Under the pieces are notes generated by a model. It had not been told where the DNA came from, ran no database searches, and saw nothing but the letters and a program-made list of their open reading frames with translations. Shown here piece by piece: positions 13,201 through 25,078 of a stretch of 64,000 nucleotides of DNA. Every line of letters starts with the position of its first letter. The first letter of the stretch is position 1. The stretch spans positions 27,836,350 to 27,900,349 of the forward strand of contig CM055608.1 in NCBI GenBank assembly GCA_029379385.1. The letters run 5' to 3'. The translations under genes and the position numbers were made by a program. Source of the stretch: Quillaja saponaria (lineage: Eukaryota; Streptophyta; Magnoliopsida; Fabales; Quillajaceae).

Positions 13201-15956
13201 AACTCTAACAATTTAATTAGAAATATATTAAGTTTTAAATTTTCAATTTTATTCAAACTCTAAACATCTAGGAAGTTTTGAAAAAAAAATAAAAAAAATT
13301 CATATTAGAACTCTAACCATTTAATTAGAAATTTATTAAATTTTAAAATTTCAATTTCATTCAAATTCTAAACATCAAGAAGGTGTGGCAATATTAAAAT
13401 TTAATAAGTATAAAGGGTAAAATAGAAAATCAAAAGATTCTTTCCTTAAGGATCTTTTATATATAATATAAATATAAATATAGATAAGACATCTAAAGGA
13501 GAAATGAAAATTCCCAGTTCGAGCAACAATCAACTAGGTATATATGTTTAGTGAAATATGATACTAACTCCCCCACTTTACTTTTTTTAAAATAAATTTT
13601 GTTATATTTATATATAAATAAATAATTATAGGCAAAATCCCATGTATTGTCCTCAAATTATCACTATTTTGTTAATTTTGTCTTGAAAGTATTTTTGTAA
13701 TAAATTTTGTTCCAAAACACTTGCAATTTCTTCTCTCAACCTAACACTATGAATATTAGACATTGCTGATGTGAACTAACATATTTTATTGGTTACAACA
13801 ATATGTATCGTGAATTGATAAAAAAAAAGTTATCACTAAAGTTTTGTTGTTGGTCAATGTTGTCCTAAAAGTATAATATTTTTTTTTATCAATTTTATCT
13901 CAAAAAATATCATTTCTTTGTCAATTTCATCCTAAAATTATTTTTCACTCTTGCTCTCTGTCATTACTTTGTTATAATTTATGCCTTCCATCATCTATGA
14001 ATGAATCCTCCTAATGAAGTAAGAACAAATTATTTAATTACAATTTTTAATTATAAATGTCGATCGAGATTTAAAGAAAAAAAGTATTGAATATATATGC
14101 ATTCATCTATCATCAAGTTAAGTAGAAAACATAAAAATAATATATATGTATATTCTTTATATGATGATTTTGATAATAAAATATATTGTAATTTGAAATG
14201 GTAATAATTAAAGATAAAATAAAGTAGAATATGATTAAAAATAAAAAAGGAAAGAAAAACTTTTATTTGATATATATATAAATATATATATAGATATTTG
14301 TTGTGATAGTAGAATTTTCTACATCTATACAGTGTAATAAATGTGATTGGAATTGGACCACCAATATGATAACTAAAACTTACCACAATCCTCTTTGCAT
14401 GTTGCAAATTGATGTAATGATGTTGGTACTTAACTACCCTTTTGATCTCACCTTGAGTAGATGCTAAACAACATCAGCAATCACTCATTTTTTGTAGCAA
14501 AAGTAAATTATTATTGACTTGACTTGTCTTTGATATTGTTTAGCAAAATTAGACAAGATCTGACATAATAATTTGCATATTTGGTATTATTTCATTAAGA
14601 TGATGTTGATTCTAATAAGAACAACGAATGAGGTGAATATCTAGGATGATCTCAAATCAATTTTTGAGGATGAGATCGCGAGTCAATCTATTTCGATCCT
14701 ATTCAAATTTAATTAAAATTTGATATATGTCATTAATTGATTTGAACTTAAAGCATCATATATAAATTAATTTGAATTCAATGAGATACATATAAATTGA
14801 TTATAAAAATCTATTCTAATTATAATACATATTCGATCTGATTCGATAAATCAATCAAATTATTTTGAATTAATTATCATATATTATTTTTTGTATCTCG
14901 TTGATGATTAGAATTGAATCTTTCTACTATATTAACAAAAATTCAAATCTCCAAGAAATTAATAAGTGTTCTCTCAACCACCTCTTTTCCTTTTCCTCTT
15001 CCTCGGATTCCGTATCAAAATTTCTTGGTTAGGGTTACAGTCAATCTTTTAGGTGGCCTCTAAGTCCTAATTGCTTAGTAATTGTTAAATGTTTGTTGAA
15101 TAAATTGCTACAGTTGCAAATTATTGTGTCAGATCTTGTGGGTTATTTGGTCTTTATTAGTTAATCTTGAAGTTTATGTTTCTACTTTCATGGACTGTTC
15201 TCCTTATTTAATTTGATGGGTTTTATGAATTTAGTTTGTCACAGCACAAACAACGATTTTTACACTAGTGCAACATTATAAAGATCTTCTCTTGTCAAGG
15301 TATAACTTTAAAAAATACCATGAATGACGATCTTTCTTTAAAGCTGGATGATCACTTGTCTCTTTGTCAAATTATCAAGATACATTATCTATTATTACTA
15401 GATTTAATGACCTTTTTTTCTTCTTTTTTTGTTATTTTTTTATAAGTATTTGTTGACTTTATATATTAATCAAGTGTTCTTTCTTACAAACCAAAAAAAA
15501 AAAATCTAACTTTAAAATCTTAAAAGGCCGATATCATGGATATCAAAATATATGGTTGCACAAAATGAACACATAATTTATGTATCATTGAAAATAATTT
15601 CATTCTGCACCACACACTTAAGATTGCAATAATCACAATCACCTATATTACTAATCCCGAAACTCGAAATGAATAATTTCAAATATATATTCTATTACTT
15701 AAATTTGAATTTAGCTATTCAAATCTAAAATTATATTTACTTATTCAAATTATAATGAATATTTTATAATGTTGAACTAGGGAAATAAAATAGAATATCT
15801 ACCAGTGAATTATTTTTAGAAGGCTGGATTTGCCACCTTTCTTATTATTATTATTATTATTTTCATTTCCAAAAGGACCAAAGGAGGATGGGAGTCAAAG
15901 GAGGGGATTAATTTGGTAATTGATATAAATATTTTTTGCACCAAAATCAAAGATAA
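7259..15956. other. AT-rich gene desert
   Basis: About 8.7 kb of strongly AT-rich DNA with only short frames on both strands. I recognise no protein domain. It holds a tandem duplication at 13186-13390, simple A/T tracts, and possible old DNA-transposon ends (for example around 8.1-8.6 kb and 13.6-13.9 kb) that I cannot delimit. A GC-richer patch at 10540-10730 contains a TATA-like CTATAAAGG but no open frame of note. Confidence 0.6.
13186..13390. repeat. Direct tandem duplication, about 113-bp period, two copies
   Basis: Copies at 13186-13285 and 13299-13390 both run from TTCATATTAGAAC through TTTAATTAGAAAT to TCTAAACATC, with scattered substitutions. The spacer is an A-rich run. Non-coding. 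Confidence 0.8.
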
Positions 15957-16028
15957 GGGTCCATAGCTCAGTGGTAGAGCATTTGACTGCAGATCAAGAG
16001 GTCACCGGTTCGAACCCGGTTGGGCCCT
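15957..16028 (+). tRNA. tRNA-Cys (GCA)
   Basis: A 72-nt cloverleaf. The acceptor stem GGGTCCA pairs with TGGGCCC (one G-T pair). D-arm region AGCTCAGTGGTAGAGC, anticodon loop CTGCAGA giving GCA (Cys), T-arm CCGGTTCGAACCCGG. The internal A and B boxes are intact. There is no intron, and CCA is not encoded, as expected for a nuclear gene. A plastid origin is unlikely given the flanks but was not tested. Confidence 0.95.
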
Positions 16029-18161
16029 TTGATGTTGAAATTTTGTTATTTTTCTGATTGATCTAGATTTATAATATTTTAATTTTTCAATACAACATCA
16101 TTTTGGGCCTCCGTCTGTGTTTTTTCTTTTCGCAAAAAAAGAAACGGGCCTTTCTCCTCCTCCCTCTCTTCACTGGGATAGTAGATGTAGGCCTGTAAAT
16201 TGTAATTATAATTTCTGTAAAATTGTAAGAAATAAATGTTGCAAGTGTTGAAGTACCTCATAAATTTTTTTGCATTGTGCATGCATTAAAAAATAATTTT
16301 ATACCAATAAGAGTTGGGTGCATTAGTAATCGATTGAGCTCTACTTTCAATATGAGAACACATGTTTAAACCTTAAAATACACAATTATTGACAAGACCT
16401 CTCGCTTGAGATAGAGTTAGAGTCAGATAAATTAATTTCACAACAATGCCTTCCCCGAACTCTAAAAACCAAAACAAAAATTCCTTATCTATTTACTATC
16501 ATATTGGCTTCCAGTTGAATACGTAGTGACTGAAAGCAATATGCTAATTAAAAAGTGTTTTGATAAGTTAATGTAAAAATTCTATAACATATAAAAAGTT
16601 GTTTAATTGTATTTTTTTAAAAAGAGATATTGAGTATTAAAATTATTAGAAAGAGATATGTTTGAAATATTTTTTTAGCAAGTTGTTTTGAAAATATTTT
16701 TATATAATTAATTTTGATGTCTAAATTATGGGAATATATGTTTTACTTTATTTCTTACTGATTTTTTTCAAAAAAAATTAACATGATTTTTTTTTTATTT
16801 GAGAGATTTTGATTCTGTACATAAATTAGAATAAGAATATATGCTGACTTATGAAAAATATTATGAATATATTTGTCTAATTCAAAAAATTATTGAAATT
16901 TATTTGAGTTTATCTTATTTTCTATTTAAAATGATATTTATTTTTAGTTTCAACTTTTAGAGTACTAAAAACCTAAAAACACTTTTGGACATAATTCAAA
17001 AATTAAAACCTCTAAACCTAAAAGTTATTTTTTTTTCTAAAAATTTAGAGATCATTTGGTATACAAATTGCAAAGTCTGATTGTCGATTGCGAAGTCCAA
17101 TATATGGATTGGGAGCATTTGGTTTCTTAAAGGATTGCTATTGGCTCAATTGCAATCGATCTAAATCGGATAAATTCTCTAATTGACAAAAATAGCTATA
17201 AAGGAGTTTTTGACATTTTAAATTGCATATAACACTAGAAGTATCAAATTTACCTTTATTCTTGTATATATTAACCGTCATTTCTAACCCAATTATCTCT
17301 CTCTCTTTTTTGTTAAAAAATTAGAATTATTTTATTTTATATAATTGCTTATATTATGTAATATGATATTCATAGATTTATTATTACAATGCATTATTTA
17401 ATAATGTAACATGTATAAAAATATCTTATCAATAACTAAATAATATTAAAGTAACTTATGTAATATGTAAAGCAAATCTCATTGTTATATATGTCCTTAA
17501 TAGTAATTGCATATCTAAACTGATTTTTACAATCTTCATACTAAATGCATATTCGACTTATTTGTAATCTGTATATCAAACACATATTCAATTTATTTTT
17601 AATATGCATACCAAATACATATTCGACTTATAATCAATCTAACATATGTAATATAACTTACCACCAATCAAAAATTTCATGCTCTTACTGTCCATTAGTG
17701 CCTTGGTTGGTTTATTTAAGTAATACGACAATAGAGACCAAAAGAAAAGAAGAGACCAAAAGTAATACGACAATGAAAATACTATACGACAACGAAATTT
17801 ATTTTCCTACTGAAAGTAATACGACAATGATTATGCATCTCTGAGCTGGCTTTCAGGGAAAAGAAAAGAAAACTAAACGCACGTGCCTCAAACGCGGTAA
17901 TCATAAAAATAAAAATAAAAATTACGCAACAGAACCGCGGCTGCAAAGTCTGCAACATAATTTCGGGGACAACGAATTGACGGTGTCGGTGTTTCCCCCA
18001 ATTCTTTTTCTCCTCCGTGAAGCAGAAGGGTATGCCCCCAATTCCTCGTATCTTTATTCTCCATCATCAATTTTATTTCTTATTTTTGCGAATTATTTTC
18101 GTTTTAGTTTCTGAGTTTGGTTTTGAAGCATCCGATTCAGATTCAATCGGATCGGACAGAA
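16029..18161. other. Intergenic region with simple repeats; promoter/leader of the ARF-GAP gene
   Basis: AT-rich spacer. At 17547-17640 there are three degenerate copies of a unit of about 36 bp (ATATTCGACTTA / ATATTCAATTTA / ATATTCGACTTA). The motif AGTAATACGACAAT recurs at about 17720, 17760 and 17815. GC content rises from about 17880, consistent with the promoter and 5' leader of the gene starting at 18162. Confidence 0.55.
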
Positions 18162-21100
18162 ATGGCGGCGTCTAGGCGGCTCCGGAACCTTCAATCCCAA
18201 CTGGGCAACAAGATCTGCGTTGATTGTTCACAGAAGAATCCTCAATGGGCTTCAGTTTCGTATGGTATCTTCATGTGCTTAGAATGCTCCGGCAAGCATC
18301 GTGGTCTTGGTGTTCATATCTCTTTTGTTCGATCCGTTACTATGGATTCCTGGTCTGAGATCCAGCTTAAGAAGATGGAAGCTGGTGGAAATGAAAAGCT
18401 CAATGCTTTTCTTTCCCGGTATGGGATCCCTAAGGAGACCGATATCGTAGCTAAGTATAATAGTAATGCTGCCAGTGTATATAGGGATCGAATTCAAGCC
18501 TTAGCTGAGGGGCGACCTTGGAGGGATCCACCGGTCGTGAAGGAGAACCTTGGTCATGGGAAGAAGAAGCCTCCATTGGCACAAACTAGCATTGGTGGTA
18601 ATTCCAGAAATAATGGAGGGTGGGATAATTGGGATAACGATGATGGATTCAGATCTTCGACTGATATGAGGCGAAACCAATCGACCGGGGATGTCAGAGG
18701 TGTAGGCGGTGGTGGCATGGGAGGCACACCGGCGAGATCAAAGTCGACCCAGGATATATATACCCGGGCGCAATTGGAAGCGTCAGCTGCTAATAAGGAG
18801 GGCTTTTTCGCTCAGAAGCTTGCAGAGAATGAGTCGAGACCTGAAGGCGTTCCGCCCTCCCAAGGAGGCAAGTACGTCGGGTTCGGATCTAGCCTACCCG
18901 CGCCTTCGCAGAGGAATAATGCTCAACCTGACGTACTTTCTGCTGTTTCGCAGGTGATACTGTGTTTTACAGTTTTATTTTTGCATGTTTCTGCTTCAGT
19001 GCTTCATATCTGAAAAATGATTTCTCATTGTAACCTTGTCTATGTAATATATTCGTTTTTGTTCAGGGGTTTGGTAAGTTATCCTTAGTTGCTGCCTCTG
19101 CGGCTCAGTCTGCTGCTAATGTTGTCCAGGCAGGTACAAAAGAGATTACTTCGAAGGTATTGGACTAACTCGTCTCTCCATATAATCATTTTACGAATTA
19201 AATGTCCTTGTGTGTTAAACCATTTTCACTTGTTAATCGTTTGCATGTTGGCAACCCCCAAAAAAGAAAGAAAGAAAGAAAGAGATACACGCTTTTTTGT
19301 TTCTTTTGTTCCCTTCGGCATTTAAATGATCTTTTCTGTTAAAAGACTTGCCATTGAGGAGGGCGGTGACAACTTGGCGTAAAAAGAGTGTGGGATTGGT
19401 GATTGCTAACTTCAAAGGGAGGGGAGGCTGTAAAGTTAGATGAGTGGGTATAAAGCTGATACTGAGATAAGATATTTAGACGGGAACGTAACTCTTTTTG
19501 TGTTTTTTACTTTGGTATGTAAAAGGAGAGTAGAGCTAAAATAATTCTAAAACCTTGCTGATGGTACCATTATTAGCTATTGAAAAGCTTTCATAAGTCT
19601 ATCCCATTTTAAAAAATACAATTCAAATCCATTTAATGTATAACATCTGCTTCAGTCATACAAGCATGAGTAAATTTTTGTCCGGGGAAGTTTGATGTAC
19701 CATCTTCGAGGTGTATTATTCATTGATGTGGATTGAAACTAAATTATGAATCTCTTTTACCCGTCAAACTAAAGCTACTTATATTTTCTTGTTATCGGAG
19801 CCTGTTGGTGGGATTGGTTTGATATGATGTGGTTCAAGTGTACAGGTCTACTCTAACAGTTCACTATGCTAAGTTCTAACCCATAGAATCTTTGCAGTTT
19901 CTTGTTCCCCTTTACAGTGTGACTCTTGGGTGTCAATAAAATGTGTGCTTCATCTTATTGTTCGGTTGCTTGTAAGCACCTCATTGCACTGGATAGGATG
20001 ATTGGCAATGGCAACGTAATGACTTTGCAAGTCCTGTTTGCCCATATTCTTGGAACACAGTGTCCATAGAACAGTAGAAGTGAGGAATTCTGTTGAAATA
20101 TAAATTACTGCTTTTCTTTTTAACAGTTTTGTATTTGTTCTCACTGTGTCCAAAAACTACACTAGAACAAAGAAAATGTTAAGATGTTCTTCCAAACAAG
20201 TTTGTATGTATTTGATACTCTAGCCTTTAATTGCTTTATGTTCTGTTTAATGAGGAGAGAATAATGTTTTAAAAATAAATAAGATAAGATAGGCCCTAAC
20301 TATCTTTGTGTTATGGTGCATGTACACAGTACACTTATCATGTACTTGATAATTCACAACAGGCCCATCCAGGGAACTGTGGGGAAAATAACTGGCAGTC
20401 ATTCACTGTTATAATTAGCACTGGAGTTGCTGATGCCCAGGGTCTGCGTGTTTAGTTTTATGCTAGGTTTCAGCTTTGATCGACTAGGCTCATCTATATC
20501 AAAAACTAAGCCCTATCTTGTATTTTCTTTTATCTATTCTTTTTACTATAGCTTTCTTTCATATCTGTGTACGTTTATATATAGATAGAAAAATATGTAT
20601 CAGATCCACCCTCCAGAGTCCAGCTCATTGAAGGTTAAGCTTGAATAGTTTACCAGATTAATTGAGTTGGCTGAGCTTAATCAATCAGCATGTTGTCAAC
20701 TTCTCAGCTCATTAACGCCCGTATTGGCCCCTCTCATACACGCATACACTACCAAACACATTCATATAACTTCCACATGCACACTCACGCAAAGCCATTG
20801 GAGTTTGATCAAAACTAAAATCACATTGCTTTTCATTATCTCTTGAATTGGATGTTTGTCTAGTAACTACAATTGTACAAGACAGATTTTATGGATAGAT
20901 GTTAAGAAGTTGCATTGAAGAACTGGAAAAAAGATGTGATACTCGGTATTAATGGCATAATTCCATGTACTATTGAGCGTTGATAAAATTTGCGCTTGAA
21001 GCCTCTGCAAGGATCAGCCAATCTAAAAGCTTAAGTTGTGACTCCAGGTATCTATTTTAGAACTCCTTCATGACCATGGACAAAATCCATCTACTCCATT

Positions 21101-23774
21101 AGATTTATTATTGAGAATGAGGGTAGCAAGGATTGTACTCAAGACCGCTTGGTTGAATGGGTCTGGTACAATGTCGAGTCAACCTAGAAGCTTAAAATGT
21201 GAGGTTGATTGGTTCTTTGACAAAGTAATTACATCGAAGGAAAGAGAATGCCACGCCAGATGCATTTTTGTGGTTTGACATTTTGTTCTCCACAAAGAGT
21301 CTTAAAATTTGCAGTGTTAGGTTTTTTTTTTGTTGGTAATTTTTTGACTGGTTTATGTACCATACTATAATGGTTCTCTCAAAGGTTAAAAGTGATGTTT
21401 GATTTGTTATGCTCAGGACCCTAAGGCTGAAAAGATATATAGAGCTTTGCTTAGGAACCTATATGACTGAATTGCAAGATAGATAAATTATGTTCGCATT
21501 CTCACCTTTCTTCCTATTAGATTTACCATAGGCTTTAGCACTTCATTCTTCATTTTTGTTTGCTTAGGTTATATGGAAGTCAGAATCGTGTGATTCACGA
21601 TTTGATACAATACACATGCTCAGCAATATGAAATCGGAGATGAATCATTTTTTTTTAGCAAGAATCGGCCTTGAATTGATGAATTGTTGTGTATCAACGA
21701 GAATCGTCGATTCGATGCATTTCATGCGATTCACGAATTAGACATCTCAGAGTTCGGGTTGCATATGCATTTGGGTCGTGTCTTGCATTGTTCAGACCCT
21801 ATTTTTCCTCTTTTTCATCTAGTTTTTCGTGTTTAATTTTTGCCTAAATTACACTTTAAATCCTTATAATTGCTACTAAAATTCACTTTAGTTCTTATAG
21901 TTTAAAAAGTTAAAATAAAAAGTAGTTTTAAAATCGAGCCAATATAGTCCATGTCGTCATTTTTTGTCCAAATTTACTTAATGAATGATGACATGGACCA
22001 ACATAATCCTACAGTGCCAAATAAAATGTGACATGTCAATATATTTGTTTCAAATGAAATTTTTTTAATTTAAAAAACATATAAAATAAACAATTAAAAC
22101 TATAAGTCATTAATTTTAAAACTATGATGTAAATACATGTCTCAAATATCGTCCACGTCATTTTTTGTTAAGTCAATTTGGACGAAAGATGACAATAGAG
22201 ACTATATTAGCTCTATTTTAAAATTATAAGTCATTGATTTTAACTTTTTAAACTATAAAGACAAAAGTGGATTCTAGTACAAACTATGGGGATGAAAAGT
22301 GTAATTTAACCTTAATTTTTTTTTTTAAACAACCCACTATTTAAAAGTGTTCTATGAGTCTCATAGGATTTCCCCACCGCCTTTCTCTCTTTTATTTTAT
22401 TCTTCAAGTTTCTGTAGCCAACATATAAACTCCATAAAGAAACAAAGCAAGAATAAGGGGATGAAGTGAAAGGGTTGAGAGGTAATGCTATTTTACTTCG
22501 GAAATACCCCGGATTGGCCTCCTTTAAAAACAATTTTCTATAATAATAAAAAAAAAGCCTTAATGAAGAAGACTTCGGTTTGGGGATGCAAATGACTCTT
22601 GAATTGATTTAGATTTAAAACTTAATTATCTAGAGTTTTCTTTTTGACTTAGTACATGAGAGATAATTGCTATTATTTTGTCAGTGATGCATGCCTACAA
22701 TATGATTGAATGGTCATATACTCTTTTTTTGGTACTTATATAGTTATAATGTACCATACAACATTATTTTATCATTAAACAGGCTTAATTTACTAAATTC
22801 TTCATTTAGATGTAGTAAACTCCTCAATATTGTTATGTCTATTGTTTTTTAATCTTTTTTAAAGTTTGTTTCTGAGTCGTACATTCATGCTTCAATTCAA
22901 TTCATGATTCTTCAAATGTTCTTTTCGAATCTTGATTCGATTCACGATTTGACTACCACTTATTGGCCTTTAATTGCTTTTCACTTTTGAAGTGCCTATG
23001 GGTTTTGGAAACAATGAGAGACAGGAAATGGGAATTTAGATTGTGTTACAGATTTCACTTCTCTTTATGAAGGGAAAATATGTTAGGAAGTTGTGATAAA
23101 ATTAGTGAATCAACAAATCAGTCTCCTTACCAGTTAGTGTTGTGAACTTTAAATATTTATTGCTGTTCTTTCTTAGAAAAAGAATTATTTTTTTTTGATT
23201 ATCAGACAACATTTTGTTTGCAGCACCTTTACTATTTTCAGCTATTAACCTGGTGCCTTTACTTTTTCAGGTAAAGGAGGGTGGCTATGATTACAAGGTC
23301 AATGAAACTGTTAATGTAGTCACTGCAAAAACATCAGAGATTGGACAAAGGACATGGGGTATCATGAAAGGGGTCATGGCAATGGCTTCTCAGAAGGTTG
23401 ATGAGTATACAAAAGATGGAACGAATTGGAAGAATGATAACTGGCAAAGGAGTGAAAGTGATAGAAATGGGTATTATCAGGAGTTCAACCAAGAGAACAA
23501 AGGATGGAATGCTTCTTCCGAAGGAGGGCATTCTTCATCAAGTGGGCAGGTTAACTCTTTCAGCTCAAGCTCTTGGAATGATTGGGATCGTAAAGATACT
23601 AAGAAAGAAGAATCTGCTAAGACAACATCTTCCCATAACAATGATGGTTGGGCTGGTTGGGATGACCTCAAAGACGATGGATATGATAACTTCTATGAGA
23701 GCGCATCTGATAAGAAAGCTGTTGGTCACAATGGGAAACCAGATTCAACGTGGACAGGAGGAGGCTTTCTATAA
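18162..23774 (+). CDS. AGD7: ARF GTPase-activating protein, AGD6/AGD7 type
   Basis: An ARF-GAP that stimulates GTP hydrolysis by ARF small GTPases in Golgi/COPI trafficking. Three exons: 18162-18953, 19067-19156 and 23271-23774. All introns are phase 0 with GT-AG borders; total 1386 nt, 461 aa, close to the roughly 460 aa of Arabidopsis AGD6/AGD7. The zinc finger is C19-x2-C22-x16-C39-x2-C42, followed by GKHRGLGVH with the catalytic Arg at 47. The middle part is Gly/Asn/Ser-rich ([10 protein letters not shown]), and the C-terminus carries repeated WDNW/WAGWDD patches. An in-frame ATG lies 45 bases upstream (18117); I prefer 18162 because [13 protein letters not shown] is the family start. Intron 2 is 4.1 kb and contains a MITE at 21842-22311. 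AGD6 and AGD7 cannot be separated here. Confidence 0.94.
21842..22311. mobile_element. Mutator-type MITE in ARF-GAP intron 2, 9-bp target duplication
   Basis: A 470-bp non-coding element with long imperfect terminal inverted repeats, over 100 bp. The left end begins GCCTAAATTACAC; the right end read inward begins GGTTAAATTACAC. It is flanked by identical 9-bp direct repeats TTAATTTTT (21833-21841 and 22312-22320). A 9-bp duplication with long inverted ends is the hallmark of MULE-derived MITEs. There is no open frame, so it is non-autonomous. Confidence 0.88.
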
Positions 23775-24770
23775 GGTTTGTAAATTATGAAAACCTTTCA
23801 TAACTTCCTCAAAAAAGTCTTTGTCAATGCATTCAGAAGGGATTGTGTCTGGAAATATTTCGTAGCTATGTGTCTGGAAATATTTTTTGGACATTGTTCG
23901 TAATAATGTGATATCTCACTGACTTGCTTGACCAGGTTGAGTCCTAACACCCCATTACTGGTTTCGGGGTTTTCCAAAAGGTGATAAAATTGTGGTGGCT
24001 CTCGCACTGATGGGTTGCAGGGACATTGTTAAAGATGATGGATGTGAACAGAGTATTTGGTTATATAAATTCAACATCACTATTGATACAGACCCCCTCC
24101 AAGTGGGTAATGTTCTTTTTTTTTTAGGGTAGTATATTTCTGCAAATCTTTTTGTTTCTATTTTCTTTATAATTTTAACTTTATTTGTAATTTCTTGGAA
24201 ATTTTTATGTGTCTCAAAGTAGTTTTTATATGTACAAGTTCAGACGGGAGGGCTAATTGCCCAATCAGAAGAGGACTAATGTCTGTAAGTGTGAATTTTT
24301 ATTTTATATCATGAGATGAAAATTCAGAATTCTTTGGGATTTGTAGTGACTATATTTGTTCTTATTTGTGGTTTCTTTTGCTCCACATTGAATACCTCTC
24401 TCTGTTCTGTTACTTTTCTTTCCCAAAGATGTTTTATGATCTTTAGTGGTAAATGATGAATTATTAATTCTCTGTTTCCTCTCTAACCAACTCTAAGTTG
24501 GAATTTTCTATTTGAGGCTGCTGAACATTATTTGTTTATTTTTAAGTTTTTTGGTTAAAGTCAAAGAAACCACTTGTTATGCAAGTTTCATGGAGTAACA
24601 GCCCTGTTAGCTAACACGAGCTTCCTACATATCACTCACAACATAGCAAAAGTTAAACACCTTATCTAAACTAGAAATTTGCAAATAGTAGGACTCGTAA
24701 TTTTATTTTATTTTAGCTATCTAACATTGATGGTTAAACCTAAAACACTCTTGAACCGTTCTTAAGACAT

Positions 24771-24974
24771 TCACCAGAGCTTTACTATTGACAAAACAGA
24801 AACAGTTCCTGAATTTGTGAGATAATGAACATTCCATTCCAAGGCCTCAGTCATCAAAGCTGTAGAAACATAGATTCTTTTCACGCCCATCTGCATTTCA
24901 AATACCTGAGCATTCTTGATTACAAAACCTGCTGCAGCAAGCTTTTCTTCCTCCTTCCAGCTTCCATCAGACAT
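24771..24974 (-). pseudogene. RNase H-like domain remnant (LINE or host-derived)
   Basis: The minus-strand frame reads SDGSWKEEEKLAAAGFVI, then RIYVSTALMTEALEW. This resembles the start of the plant RNase H-like domain found in LINE polyproteins and many derived fragments (D-x-S-W, GFVI, SALM-EA). Only this stretch of about 60 codons survives and a short deletion is likely (AEA reduced to EA). It lies just beyond the 3' end of the left CHX gene. I treat it as a dead fragment. Confidence 0.5.
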
Positions 24975-25078
24975 AACAAAAAAGGGTAGACACTAACATT
25001 GTTACAAGGTTTTTCTAAGTATGTACACATGTAAACATACATACCATGCATACACACACATACGCACACATTATATTG

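Noticed and set aside
13620..13930. Possible further Mutator-type MITE (repeated GTCCT-AAA-T phrases)
   Set aside because: The phrases resemble MITE ends, but I could not find a matching inverted end or target duplication.
14051..14407. 118-codon minus-strand frame in the AT desert
   Set aside because: Composed of Tyr/Ile/Phe/Leu/Lys codons typical of chance frames in AT-rich DNA; no motif.
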